Shown here: piece by piece, positions 9,464 to 17,539 of the stretch
Layout of the letters: each line of letters opens with the position of its first letter
Numbering within the stretch: position 1 is the stretch's first letter
NCBI RefSeq assembly: GCF_014203365.1
Contig: NZ_JACHIS010000001.1
Location: 868,001 to 932,000, forward strand
Reading direction: 5' to 3'
DNA from: Actinoalloteichus hymeniacidonis
GTDB taxonomy: Bacteria; Actinomycetota; Actinomycetes; Mycobacteriales; Pseudonocardiaceae
Length of the DNA: 64,000 nt
Made by a program: the position numbers and the translations under genes
The notes under the pieces: model-generated
Databases searched by the model: none
What the model saw: only the letters and a program-made list of their open reading frames with translations
What the model was told of the DNA's origin: nothing

Positions 9464-9940
9464 ATGGCAGGACGGGGAACGCAGGCGACCGCGCTGTTGG
9501 TCAAGAAGGCGATCGCCCACCGGGTGCACACCTATCAACACGACCCCAACCACGCCTCCTATGGGACCGAGGCGGCCGAGCTGTTGGGCCAGGACACCGC
9601 CCGGGTGTTCAAGACCCTCGTCGCCGAGCTGGACGGCAGACTGGTGGTCGGAGTCGTACCCGTCTCCAGCCAGCTCGACCTCAAAGCACTGGCCTCGGCG
9701 CTGGGCGGTAAGAAGGCCAGAATGGCCGCCGTGGCCGACGCGGAGCGCGCCACCGGATACGTGGCGGGCGGGATCTCACCCGTGGGCCAGAAGAAGGCAC
9801 TGCCATTGGCCCTGGACAGCTCGGCGCAGGACTTCGACACCGTGCTGTGCAGCGGCGGAAGGCGCGGACTGGAGATCGAACTCGCCCCCGCCGACCTGAT
9901 CGCGCTCACCGGCGCGGTGGTGGCGCCCATCGCCACGTGA
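9464..9940 (+). CDS. ybaK: Cys-tRNA(Pro)/Cys-tRNA(Cys) deacylase YbaK
   Basis: A 158-residue member of the YbaK/ProX editing family, which hydrolyses cysteine misloaded on tRNA(Pro). Seen: the start MAGRGTQAT, the conserved [21 protein letters not shown], the signature [21 protein letters not shown] (split here by no insertions) and GQKKALP. Its length equals the family norm. The start appears leaderless. A gene of the same type lies next to sigH in M. tuberculosis. Confidence 0.9.
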   Translation: MAGRGTQATALLVKKAIAHRVHTYQHDPNHASYGTEAAELLGQDTARVFKTLVAELDGRLVVGVVPVSSQLDLKALASALGGKKARMAAVADAERATGYVAGGISPVGQKKALPLALDSSAQDFDTVLCSGGRRGLEIELAPADLIALTGAVVAPIAT

Positions 9941-10055
9941 GTTGCGCCTCAACCCGCCCGGAAGGCAACGGCGATGCCCGGCAGGCGCCGTTGGCGGCGC
10001 CCCGGCCCGCGAGCGGCATCGATACGCTGCGAACACCGAGATCGAGTGGCGGTCG

Positions 10056-10082
10056 GGAATGAAATATGGCTCCCGCAGCGTT
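10056..10082 (+). promoter_or_regulatory. SigR/SigH-type autoregulatory promoter
   Basis: GGAAT (10056-10060), a 19-nt spacer, then GTT (10080-10082). This matches the known SigR/SigH consensus GGAAT-N18/19-GTT. It lies about 140 bp upstream of the sigR GTG, as expected for autoregulation. Confidence 0.75.
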
Positions 10083-10223
10083 GCGCAGGACGTGGTGACT
10101 GAGGTGCTGGAAGTCGGGCGGGATGCCCGCGAAGACGTAGGCTTGAGGACGGCCCGCGGTCGTCCGGTCTCGGGCTTGTCGACTCGTTCCGTCGCAGGCA
10201 GGCGACGGCGGGAAGGGAGTTCC

Positions 10224-10862
10224 GTGCCCGGCAGATCGGGAGCCACGGGAGCCGGCAAGCAGGCGGCGCCGGTGGACGGGGGCGAGCTCGCGCGCCGCTT
10301 CGAGCAGGACGCGATGCCGCTGCTCGACCAGCTCTACGGCGCCGCGCTGCGGATGACCCGCAACCCCGCGGACGCCGAGGACCTGGTGCAGGAGACGTAT
10401 CTGAAGGCGTACGCCGCCTTCGCCTCCTTCTCGCAGGGGACCAATCTCAAGGCCTGGCTGTACCGGATCCTCACCAACACCTACATCAACGGCTACCGTA
10501 AGCGGCAACGCCAGCCACAACAGCAGCCGACCGAGGAGATCTCGGACTGGCAGCTCGCGCAGGCGGAGAGCCACACCTCGTCGGGTCTTCGGTCCGCCGA
10601 GGTGGAGGCGCTCGACAACTTGCCGGACACCGCGGTCAAAGAGGCTCTGCAGCAGTTGCCGGAGGACTTCCGGATGGCGGTGTACCTGGCGGACGTGGAG
10701 GGCTTCGCCTACAAGGAGATCGCCGAGATCATGGGAACGCCGATCGGTACGGTCATGTCCCGACTGCACCGGGGACGCACTCAACTACGGGAACTGTTGA
10801 CCGATGTCGCCAGGGACCGAGGCTTCTTCCGGGCGAGCGAGCGGGAGGTGACGAAATCGTGA
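10224..10862 (+). CDS. sigR: RNA polymerase sigma factor SigR/SigH (ECF, thiol stress)
   Basis: Sigma-70 family ECF factor that directs the thiol-oxidative and heat stress regulon. Seen: region 2 ([19 protein letters not shown], then [20 protein letters not shown]) and region 4 ([20 protein letters not shown] and [20 protein letters not shown]). These are almost identical to mycobacterial SigH and streptomycete SigR. GTG 10224 follows GGAAGGGAG and gives 212 residues. The frame remains open upstream back through the promoter, which may encode a longer isoform. The stop overlaps the rsrA start (GTGA), so factor and anti-factor are coupled. Confidence 0.95.
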   Translation: MPGRSGATGAGKQAAPVDGGELARRFEQDAMPLLDQLYGAALRMTRNPADAEDLVQETYLKAYAAFASFSQGTNLKAWLYRILTNTYINGYRKRQRQPQQQPTEEISDWQLAQAESHTSSGLRSAEVEALDNLPDTAVKEALQQLPEDFRMAVYLADVEGFAYKEIAEIMGTPIGTVMSRLHRGRTQLRELLTDVARDRGFFRASEREVTKS

Positions 10863-11227
10863 GCGAGGAACGTCCTCACGAGACACCCTGTACCGAGGTG
10901 CTCGGTGAGCTGTGGCTGCTGTTGGATCACGAGTGTGGGCAGGGACGCGGCGAGGCGCTGCGCCAGCACCTGGACGAGTGCGGGCCCTGCCTGGAGCATT
11001 TCGGGATCGAGGAGCACCTGAAGGAGCTGCTCGCCCGCAAGTGCGGAAACGAACAGGCGCCGGACGCGCTCAAGGAGCGGCTCCGTTCCTCGATTCGTCA
11101 GACTGTCCTCGAACAGGCGCAGGTGACCGTCGAGCACGGGCCGTGCGGTCGAACCGTCGAGGTCGAACTGCGGGCGAGGAGTTCCGAGTCCGCCCCGCCG
11201 CAGCGGGTGCAGGTACGCGAGGACTGA
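10859..11227 (+). CDS. rsrA: Redox-sensing anti-sigma factor RsrA (ZAS family)
   Basis: Zinc-binding anti-sigma factor that holds SigR under reducing conditions and releases it when its cysteines form a disulfide. Seen: Cys11 and the ZAS motif H37-X3-C41-X2-C44 (HLDECGPC), at the same positions as in S. coelicolor RsrA. At 122 residues it is somewhat longer than typical; the polar C-terminal tail (about residues 95-122) has an extra Cys near the motif HGPC. Translationally coupled to sigR. Confidence 0.93.
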   Translation: MSEERPHETPCTEVLGELWLLLDHECGQGRGEALRQHLDECGPCLEHFGIEEHLKELLARKCGNEQAPDALKERLRSSIRQTVLEQAQVTVEHGPCGRTVEVELRARSSESAPPQRVQVRED

Positions 11228-11372
11228 CGCGCGGCGTCAGGCGTAGGGCGAGCCCTCTCGGCTCGACAGCACCATGACGCGAAGCGACCCCGGACGCGGG
11301 TGGTGACTGCGTACGGGGCCGTCTCACTGCTGCGGCGCAGGCTCCAGAGTGCGGCTGCACCCGAGCCTTCGC

Positions 11373-11447
11373 TCAGCTGTTGGGGCGCTTGCCGTGGTTC
11401 GCGCCCTTCTTCTTCCGGTCACGCTTCTTGCGAGCACGCTTGGACAT
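11373..11447 (-). CDS. Ribosomal protein bL37 (24 residues)
   Basis: A 24-codon gene encoding MSKRARKKRDRKKKG followed by ANHGKRPNS. The very basic composition and the ANHGKRPN ending match the actinobacterial small ribosomal protein bL37, described as a large-subunit protein in mycobacteria. The ATG has AGAGGGAG 5 nt upstream. It is transcribed opposite to sigR-rsrA and pdtaS, in the same part of the locus as in related actinomycetes. Automated gene callers usually miss it because of its size. Confidence 0.85.
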   Translation of the reverse strand: MSKRARKKRDRKKKGANHGKRPNS

Positions 11448-11568
11448 CGTGGCTCCCTCTCGTCAGTTGCCTGGAGAGTCTGACACGCTGGCATCGGCGG
11501 CGAGGAGTCGGCCCAAGCAGTGGTTGGATGGCAGGCAACATGCAGCGGCTGGAGGACGTGTCTCTCAC

Positions 11569-11661
11569 ATGATCGAGCAAACCCGTGCGGAGCCGGTGGT
11601 GAACGTGCTGCGACCGGTCGACACCGATCGCGGTGTGATCGTGTCGTCGGTGAGCCGCTGA
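11569..11661 (+). CDS. Possible 30-residue upstream peptide of pdtaS
   Basis: An ATG-initiated 30-codon frame (MIEQTRAEPVVNVLRP at its start) ends with a TGA one base before the pdtaS ATG (TGAGATG). GGAGGA lies 12 nt upstream of the ATG, which is rather far. It could be a coupled leader peptide or chance. I recognise no family. Confidence 0.3.
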   Translation: MIEQTRAEPVVNVLRPVDTDRGVIVSSVSR

Positions 11662-11662
11662 G

Positions 11663-13153
11663 ATGTCCACGCTCTCTGATCTACTCGCCGAGCACACGGG
11701 CCTGTCCGACGCCGTCATCGAGCATCTGCAACGCGTGGTCGTGGAATGGCAGCTCCTCGCGGACCTCTCCTTCGCCGACTTCCTGCTCTGGGTCCCGTTG
11801 GACGAGGAGGACGAGCCGGGGGATCGCTTCCTCTGTGTCGCGCAGGCGCGTCCGACGACGGCACCCACCGCGCATCCGGAGGACCTGGTCGGCGGCAAGG
11901 TCGCGGTCGAGGAGCATCCGCAGCTGCGTCGCGCGGTGGTGGAGGGCCGGATCTGCCGGGAGGAGGATCCGCGCTGGCACCTGGGCGTTCCCGTCCGGCG
12001 CGAGACGATCCCGGTTCGGTTCGAGCGCAAGGTGGTCGCGGTGCTCAGCCGAGACACCAACCTGGCGGTCCCGAGGGTGCCCAGTCCGTTGGAGATCTCC
12101 TACCTGGGTAGCGCCTCCGATCTGTGTCAGATGGTCGCCGACGGGACCTTCCCGGCGTCGGAGCCATCGCCGGACGTCCACACCAGCCCTCGGATCGGCG
12201 ACGGCATGATCCGCCTCGACTCGGCGGGCGGGGTGGTCTTCGCCAGTCCCAACGCGCTGTCGGCCTATCACCGGATGGGTCACGCCGCCGACCTGGTGGG
12301 GACGCAGCTCGCCGCGTTGACCCGTTCCCTGCTCACCGACCCGTTCGACGCCACCGAGGTCGCGCAGCGGATTCGCTCCGCGGTCGGTGGCGAGCCGAGC
12401 ATGCGGATGGAGGCCGAGGCGCGGGGTGCCACCGTGTTGTTCCGGGCCCTGCCGCTGCGGCCCCGAAGCCAACCGGCAGGCGCCTTGGTGCTCGTGCGGG
12501 ACGTGACCGATGTGAAACGGCGCGATCGGGCGTTGATGTCCAAGGACGCCACCATCCGCGAGATTCACCATCGGGTCAAGAACAACCTGCAAACGGTGGC
12601 TGCGCTGCTGCGACTGCAATCCCGTCGAATGTCGACGGCGGAGGCCAGGCAGGCATTGGAGGAGTCGATGCGCCGGGTGACCTCTATCGCCCTGGTGCAC
12701 GAGAACCTGTCGATGTCGGTGGATGAGCGGGTCGATCTCGACGATCTCGTCGATCGGGTCATTCCGATGATGAGTGATGTGGGTGCGGCGGAAAGTCGGG
12801 TGGTGGTTCGTCGCGAAGGCCGGTTCGGTGTGGTGAACGCCGAGTTGGCGACGCCGTTGGTCATGGTGCTCACCGAACTCGTGCAGAACGCGATGGAACA
12901 CGCTTTCTCCAGCGAGGTACGGGGATTGGTCGTGGTTTCGGCCCAACGGTCGGCCAAGTGGTTGGACGTGGTGGTGGCCGATGACGGTCGTGGACTACCG
13001 CCGGGGTTCTCGTTGGAACGCGCGGAAGGCTTGGGTCTTCAGATTGTGCGGACCTTGGTCGACTCGGAACTGCGTGCCTCATTGAGTCTTCGGCGCGCCG
13101 ATCCGGTGGGAACTCAGGCCGTGTTGCGGGTGCCGTTGACCCGCCGTCGATGA
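11663..13153 (+). CDS. pdtaS: Sensor histidine kinase PdtaS
   Basis: Cytosolic two-component kinase of the HisKA_2/HWE-like type, the homologue of M. tuberculosis Rv3220c. Its partner PdtaR is an ANTAR RNA-binding antiterminator that is not in this window. Domains: an N-terminal GAF-like region (about 1-150), PAS (about 175-285), HisKA_2 with the phosphoacceptor motif EIHHRVKNNLQTV (His near residue 300), and HATPase_c with ELVQNAMEHAF (N box), VADDGRGLP (G1) and GLGLQIV (G2). No transmembrane segments. At 496 residues it matches the family. The start is reinforced by the stop of a short upstream frame one base before it. Confidence 0.92.
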   Translation: MSTLSDLLAEHTGLSDAVIEHLQRVVVEWQLLADLSFADFLLWVPLDEEDEPGDRFLCVAQARPTTAPTAHPEDLVGGKVAVEEHPQLRRAVVEGRICREEDPRWHLGVPVRRETIPVRFERKVVAVLSRDTNLAVPRVPSPLEISYLGSASDLCQMVADGTFPASEPSPDVHTSPRIGDGMIRLDSAGGVVFASPNALSAYHRMGHAADLVGTQLAALTRSLLTDPFDATEVAQRIRSAVGGEPSMRMEAEARGATVLFRALPLRPRSQPAGALVLVRDVTDVKRRDRALMSKDATIREIHHRVKNNLQTVAALLRLQSRRMSTAEARQALEESMRRVTSIALVHENLSMSVDERVDLDDLVDRVIPMMSDVGAAESRVVVRREGRFGVVNAELATPLVMVLTELVQNAMEHAFSSEVRGLVVVSAQRSAKWLDVVVADDGRGLPPGFSLERAEGLGLQIVRTLVDSELRASLSLRRADPVGTQAVLRVPLTRRR

Positions 13154-13283
13154 CCTAGCCGCCTGGGTCGGCATCGCCTAGGGGTGTTGACTCTCGGTAT
13201 CCGCCCGGTTGACGGCCGTGTGACCCGCTGAGTGGGTGGTCGATCGGCTAATTGAATACGTGAATTAGGTATGCGAACGCAGT

Positions 13284-13320
13284 GAAGGCCCGATCCGAAG
13301 TCGACTCGGATCGGGCCTTC
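13284..13320. terminator. Strong bidirectional terminator hairpin
   Basis: A perfect 15-bp stem (GAAGGCCCGATCCGA at 13284-13298 with its complement at 13306-13320) around a 7-nt loop. It lies between the convergent pdtaS and whiB1 genes, 28 bp from the whiB1 stop. Confidence 0.88.
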
Positions 13321-13348
13321 CCAGCGTGAGAATGGTGTTTCGCGCGGC

Positions 13349-13603
13349 TCAGACGTTGCTGCGGGCGCGAGTGCGAGCGTTACGCCGCTTAAGAGCGCGT
13401 CGCTCATCTTCACTCATCGCGCCCCAGACGCCCGCGTCCTGCCCGCTCTCCAAAGCCCAGCTCAGGCACTCGGAGGACACCGGGCAGCGGCGGCAGACGG
13501 CCTTCGCCTCGGCGATCTGCAGAAGGGCGGGACCGCTGTTTCCCACGGGGAAGAACAGCTCGGGGTCCTCGTCACGGCAGGCCGCATCGTGGCGCCAGTC
13601 CAT
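13349..13603 (-). CDS. whiB1: WhiB1 transcriptional regulator
   Basis: An 84-residue Wbl protein that carries a nitric-oxide-sensitive [4Fe-4S] cluster and binds the primary sigma factor and DNA. Seen: the four cluster ligands C9, C37, C40 and C46 (C-X27-C-X2-C-X5-C), the turn GVWGAM, and the basic C-terminus RALKRRNARTRAR that contacts DNA. The location beside pdtaS and a lipid kinase gene matches Rv3219 of M. tuberculosis. A CRP-like site lies about 70 bp upstream. Confidence 0.95.
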   Translation of the reverse strand: MDWRHDAACRDEDPELFFPVGNSGPALLQIAEAKAVCRRCPVSSECLSWALESGQDAGVWGAMSEDERRALKRRNARTRARSNV

Positions 13604-13671
13604 TGTTCCTAGCTCCTCGCTAGGCGCGTTCAGTACGCGCCGGTAGTCGGTGGGGGGATGTGCTGGGTGCT

Positions 13672-13687
13672 TGTGAATGGTTTCACG
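13672..13687 (-). promoter_or_regulatory. CRP-like operator upstream of whiB1
   Basis: TGTGA-N6-TCACG matches the actinobacterial CRP half-sites TGTGA-N6-TCACA except at the last base. It lies 69-84 bp upstream of the whiB1 start codon. whiB1 of M. tuberculosis is known to be controlled by the cAMP receptor protein, so the match is credible. Confidence 0.6.
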
Positions 13688-13845
13688 AACTGGCGTGATG
13701 TCAAGGGGTTCGATCCATTCCGGTGAGGAGACTCACCCGAACGATCGACTGATGATCACGTTTGGTGCTGGTTTTGCGGGGCATGTCCGGCGCAAAAAAC
13801 CACCCGACAGCGGTTGACAGCGAGCCAGTCGCCGATGTGCAGCGT

Positions 13846-14769
13846 TCAGGCTACAACCTCGAGAGCGTTTGGCGCTGCATTAAAGCGAACTTCTTCGTGG
13901 CGACCAAGGAAGTCACCGTCGACCTGAAGACCCATCGGACGGTCACAACGCACCACAACACTCGGGACGTCGTCCTCGCGTAGTAGTCGGGCGCCGCGCG
14001 GACCGTACTTCGTACCCGCGAAAACCTGTGTGAGATGCCGGATCACCGTGGGCGCGCGCATCGTGTTCAGTGCGAACACTCCCAGTCCCCCATCGAAGGA
14101 GCAGTCGGGATTGGTGTGCATCGGCCACGGACCGAGATAGGTCCAGGGGTCGGTGTTGCAGACGAATGCGAGATGACAACCGGAAATCGGCTCTCGACCG
14201 GGCAACTCCACGGTGAGACTCGGCTTTCGTATCGCGGAACGCAGATAACGACCGAACGCGATCCTCGCGTAGCGAAGCGGAGTCGCCACTCGGCCCGACT
14301 CGCGTTGCCGTTCCACCGCTTCTACGACATCGGCATCCCAGCCGAGTCCCGCATTGAAGGTGAACCAGCGATCGTCCACCCGCCCCAATCCGACCCGACG
14401 AGAGCGGCGCGACTCCACCGCCTGGAGGAGTTGGTGGGTGGCCTCGACCGGATCGCGCGACATCCCCAGGGCGCGAGCGAACACATTCGCCGAGCCACCC
14501 GGCACCACGGCCAGCTTCGGGACGTCGTCGCCGAGGCCCTCGCGAAGCAGGCCGTTGACCACCTCGTTGACCGTGCCGTCGCCGCCGAGCGCGACGACGA
14601 GGTCCAGCCCGTCCTGCCTGGCCTGCGCGGCGGCATCGGCGGCGTGACCGCGATACCTCGTCTCCACCAACTCCAACTTGACGGTGCTCGCCAAGGCGTG
14701 GGCCAGGACGTCCCGCGTTGCGGTCGTCGTGGTGGTGGCCTGCGGATTGGTGACGAGGAGGGCGCGCAC
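13846..14769 (-). CDS. Diacylglycerol kinase-family lipid kinase
   Basis: Member of the DAGK catalytic-domain family (YegS/DgkB-like), which phosphorylates diacylglycerol or related lipids. Seen: the N-terminal RALLVTNPQAT, the nucleotide-binding VVALGGDGTVNEVVNGLL, VPGGSANVFARALG, and the C-terminal LQVDGDFLG. GTG 14769 gives 307 residues and begins exactly where family members begin; the longer frame is Arg/Pro-rich. Orthologue of Rv3218 by position. It is on the same strand as whiB1 but separated by 242 bp that contain the CRP-like site. Confidence 0.88.
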   Translation of the reverse strand: MRALLVTNPQATTTTTATRDVLAHALASTVKLELVETRYRGHAADAAAQARQDGLDLVVALGGDGTVNEVVNGLLREGLGDDVPKLAVVPGGSANVFARALGMSRDPVEATHQLLQAVESRRSRRVGLGRVDDRWFTFNAGLGWDADVVEAVERQRESGRVATPLRYARIAFGRYLRSAIRKPSLTVELPGREPISGCHLAFVCNTDPWTYLGPWPMHTNPDCSFDGGLGVFALNTMRAPTVIRHLTQVFAGTKYGPRGARLLREDDVPSVVVRCDRPMGLQVDGDFLGRHEEVRFNAAPNALEVVA

Positions 14770-14927
14770 CCCGAAAGGGTAGGCCAGGAACAGCGCGGTC
14801 GTGGGTGGTCGACGAGGGCGAGCGTGACGAGCGCCGCATCCCCTTGCCCAGCCGGGACCCGAGCCACTCGGGGATACCATCGGTTCGGACAGCCGTTGCC
14901 AGAGACAAGGCTGATAGGGAGTGACTC

Positions 14928-15371
14928 GTGCGTCTCGACAGTGCGCCGAGGTCGGTACTGATCGCTGGGCTGCTGGTCGGCCTACAGGGCGTCGCAGGAC
15001 TGGTCTTCACGGCGATGTTGCTCTTCCGGGAGGTCGGCGGTGTCGCAGCGGAGACCGGCGGTAGCGGCTACGGACATGCCGCCTACTTCTCCCTGCTGAG
15101 CTGCGGTGTGCTGGCCTTCGCGGTCGGCCTGCTGCGCGGTAAGCCCTGGTCCAGGACACCCGCGCTCTTCATCCAGCTGCTGCTGCTGGGCGTCGCCTGG
15201 TACGCCTTCGGACCGTCGGGCAGGCCGGTCGAGGGGATCGCCCTGGCGATCTACTGCGCCGCGACGGTGCTGCTGCTGCACACCCCGCCCGCTCGGCTCT
15301 GGGGAATGGGCTTCACCCCGGAGGAGGCCGGTCGCGAACTCGAACGGGCCGCCGAGGAGCGGACCGCGTGA
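14928..15371 (+). CDS. Conserved small integral membrane protein
   Basis: A 147-residue protein with four predicted transmembrane helices (about residues 10-33, 52-70, 78-93 and 100-117) and a charged cytosolic C-terminus. The GTG start has TAGGGAG upstream. Its position between the lipid kinase and a GNAT gene corresponds to Rv3217c of M. tuberculosis. No function is known. It overlaps the next gene by 4 nt (GTGA). Confidence 0.8.
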   Translation: MRLDSAPRSVLIAGLLVGLQGVAGLVFTAMLLFREVGGVAAETGGSGYGHAAYFSLLSCGVLAFAVGLLRGKPWSRTPALFIQLLLLGVAWYAFGPSGRPVEGIALAIYCAATVLLLHTPPARLWGMGFTPEEAGRELERAAEERTA

Positions 15372-15904
15372 CCGAGCGGTCCGCAGCGTGCGATCCCACG
15401 CTGCGCTCGGCCCGGCCGAGAGACTGGCCTGCGATCTGGCCGATCTGGCATCGCGTCGTCGCCGAGGGCCGGACCTACACCTGGGACCCGGAGACCGAGG
15501 AATCCACCGCCGTCGGACTGTGGATGCTGCCGGCGCCCGCACGGGTGTACGTCGCCGAGCTCGACGAGGGCGCCGGGCCCGTGGTGGTGGGAACCGCGCT
15601 GCTCAAACCGGTGCAGGCCGGGTTGGGCGACCACATCGCCAATGCCTCGTTCATGATCGACCCGGATTACGCGGGGCGCGGCCTCGGGCGGACGCTGGGG
15701 CGACATGTCATCGCCGAGGCCGAGGCGGCCGGGTACCGCGCGATGCAGTTCAACGCCGTGGTGGAGACCAACAGCGCCGCCGTTCGGCTGTGGAAGTCCC
15801 TGGGATTCGAGGTGCTCACCACGGTTCCCGAGGCCTTTCGACACCCGGAGCACGGCCTGGTCGGTCTGCACGTGATGCATCGGCGGCTGGCCGAACCGAG
15901 CTGA
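15368..15904 (+). CDS. GNAT-family N-acetyltransferase
   Basis: A 178-residue acetyltransferase of the GNAT fold. Seen: strand beta4 with ASFMIDPDYAGRGLGRTLGRH (acetyl-CoA pyrophosphate-binding loop R-G-L-G-R), followed by MQFNAVVETNSAAVRLWKSLGF, the classic motif B. It has the phosphinothricin-acetyltransferase-like layout of many actinobacterial GNATs; the substrate is unknown. Coupled to the preceding membrane protein. Confidence 0.85.
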   Translation: MTERSAACDPTLRSARPRDWPAIWPIWHRVVAEGRTYTWDPETEESTAVGLWMLPAPARVYVAELDEGAGPVVVGTALLKPVQAGLGDHIANASFMIDPDYAGRGLGRTLGRHVIAEAEAAGYRAMQFNAVVETNSAAVRLWKSLGFEVLTTVPEAFRHPEHGLVGLHVMHRRLAEPS

Positions 15905-15932
15905 TCCGAGCGGTTCGTCCGGCCTGGCCCGG

Positions 15933-16862
15933 TTAGTCCGGCTCGATCTCGGCGGGTCGCTGCCGGCCCGTTTCGGCCGCCACCCCCAGTTGATCGAGCA
16001 CCGCGCAGCCCAGCTCGCTGTTCGGATCGGCCAGATCGAACGGCAGATCGAAGTGGTTGCGATGCGGGACGACCAGATCGGTGACCTGACCCCCGGCCGT
16101 GCGGGCCGAGTGGACGAGATCCTCGTGTTGCCGGGCGAACTCCGAGGTCTCGGCGCCCCCTCGGGCCACGATCAGCGGGGGCAGCCCGCGCGGAAGCCGA
16201 TGGATCGGGCTGTTCCGCCGCGCCGATTCCCTGGTCAGCCCTAACGGCTCGTTGACATAGGTCAGCCGGATCGGCTCCAGGTCGTACACCCCGCTGAGCA
16301 GGGTGGCGCCCGCGACGACATCCGAGGCGGCGCGCCCGTCCGGCAGCAGGCCATCGCAGAGCGCCATCGCCATCAGATGGGCGCCCGCCGAACTGCCCGC
16401 CAGGTGAATGCGCCGAGGGTCCACGCCCCACCGCTGGGCGTTCTCGATCAGCCACCACACCGCACGCTGCACCGAGGCCACCATCTCGTCCAGCGAGCGC
16501 GCGGGCGCCAATCCATAGCCGATCGAGGCGAAGGCGACCCCGGCGGGAATCAGATCCAAGGCGGGGAAGGAGGCATCGCTCTTACTCAACTCCTGCCAAT
16601 AGCCGCCGTGCACGAACACCTGCAACGGGGCCGAGGTCCGAGCCGAGGGGAAGAGATCGAGCCGATGATCGGGTTCGGGGCCGTAGGCGACATCGAGATG
16701 GACCCGCCGCTGCGATCTGGCCCGTGCGCTGGCCTCCGAATAGGCGGCGAGGAGGCCTTGGAGATCGTCCACACACGAGCTCGGGGAGTATTCGCGATCC
16801 AGCTCGGCCTGGTCGAACTCGGCGTAGACCCGGTTGCCTGCCTGGTGCGGCGGGTCGATCAT
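15933..16862 (-). CDS. Alpha/beta hydrolase, arylformamidase-like
   Basis: A 309-residue alpha/beta hydrolase. Seen: FVHGGYWQELSK (the HGGYW oxyanion motif typical of N-formylkynurenine formamidases and related carboxylesterases), the nucleophile GSSAGAHLMAMAL, an acid region near GGAETSEF, and HRNHFDLPFDL (His). A kynurenine formamidase role is possible, but no tryptophan-degradation gene is nearby, so I keep the call general. ATG 16862 has AGAGGA upstream. It is followed by a phosphatase gene on the same strand. Confidence 0.75.
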   Translation of the reverse strand: MIDPPHQAGNRVYAEFDQAELDREYSPSSCVDDLQGLLAAYSEASARARSQRRVHLDVAYGPEPDHRLDLFPSARTSAPLQVFVHGGYWQELSKSDASFPALDLIPAGVAFASIGYGLAPARSLDEMVASVQRAVWWLIENAQRWGVDPRRIHLAGSSAGAHLMAMALCDGLLPDGRAASDVVAGATLLSGVYDLEPIRLTYVNEPLGLTRESARRNSPIHRLPRGLPPLIVARGGAETSEFARQHEDLVHSARTAGGQVTDLVVPHRNHFDLPFDLADPNSELGCAVLDQLGVAAETGRQRPAEIEPD

Positions 16863-16936
16863 CGGCGGGGTCCTCTCGGCGTGGACGACGGCTTCCCGCC
16901 GACATGATCGACCCTCGGCGTGCTGCTGCGCGATGG

Positions 16937-17539
16937 TCAGCGCAGGTTCAGGCCCAGCAATTGGGTGACACTGCGTTCCTCGCCGAGGATGGAGACGGCG
17001 GCGGTACGCAGGTAGAACCGGACTCCCTCGGTGGGCGGTAGCCCGAGGGCTCTGGCGAGGAAGACTCGGAGCAGATGTCCGTGAGCCACCAGAACGATGT
17101 CGCGACCGCCAGCCTGCCGACGGGCCAGCGCCGCCACCCCGTCGGCGCGGTCCCCGACCTGGTCGGCACTCTCGCCACCGGGTATCGGGTGGGTCCACAC
17201 GGTCCAATCCGGCACCCGGGTGCGGATCTCGGGGGTGGTCAGACCCTCGTAATCCCCGTAGTCCCACTCGGCCAGCTCGGGCAGGACCGTGCCTCTCAGC
17301 CCGGCCAGCTCCGCGGTCTGCGTCGCCCGGCTCCTCGGGCTGATCAGGACCAGCGGTTCCTCGGCGTCGCCGCGCAGCTCACCGAGGAGTTCGCCTGCCC
17401 GGCGAGCCTGATTCCGGCCGCGATCGGTGAGTTCGACATCGGTGATGCCGGTGTGTCTGCCCGCTGCCGACCACTCCGTCTCGCCGTGCCGCAGCAGGTA
17501 GATCGTGCTGTTCGCCTGCGGCCGACTGTCGGCGGTCAC
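16937..17539 (-). CDS. Histidine phosphatase (GpmB-like, Rv3214 type)
   Basis: A 200-residue histidine phosphatase. Seen: LLRHGETEWS (phosphohistidine RHG motif), SPRSRATQTAEL, EWDYGDYEGLTTPEIR and VAHGHLLRVFLAR (second catalytic His). The EWDYG-YEGLTTP block is characteristic of the M. tuberculosis Rv3214 group, shown to be an acid phosphatase rather than a true phosphoglycerate mutase. The GTG start at 17539 overlaps the stop of the epimerase gene by 4 nt. Confidence 0.85.
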   Translation of the reverse strand: MTADSRPQANSTIYLLRHGETEWSAAGRHTGITDVELTDRGRNQARRAGELLGELRGDAEEPLVLISPRSRATQTAELAGLRGTVLPELAEWDYGDYEGLTTPEIRTRVPDWTVWTHPIPGGESADQVGDRADGVAALARRQAGGRDIVLVAHGHLLRVFLARALGLPPTEGVRFYLRTAAVSILGEERSVTQLLGLNLR

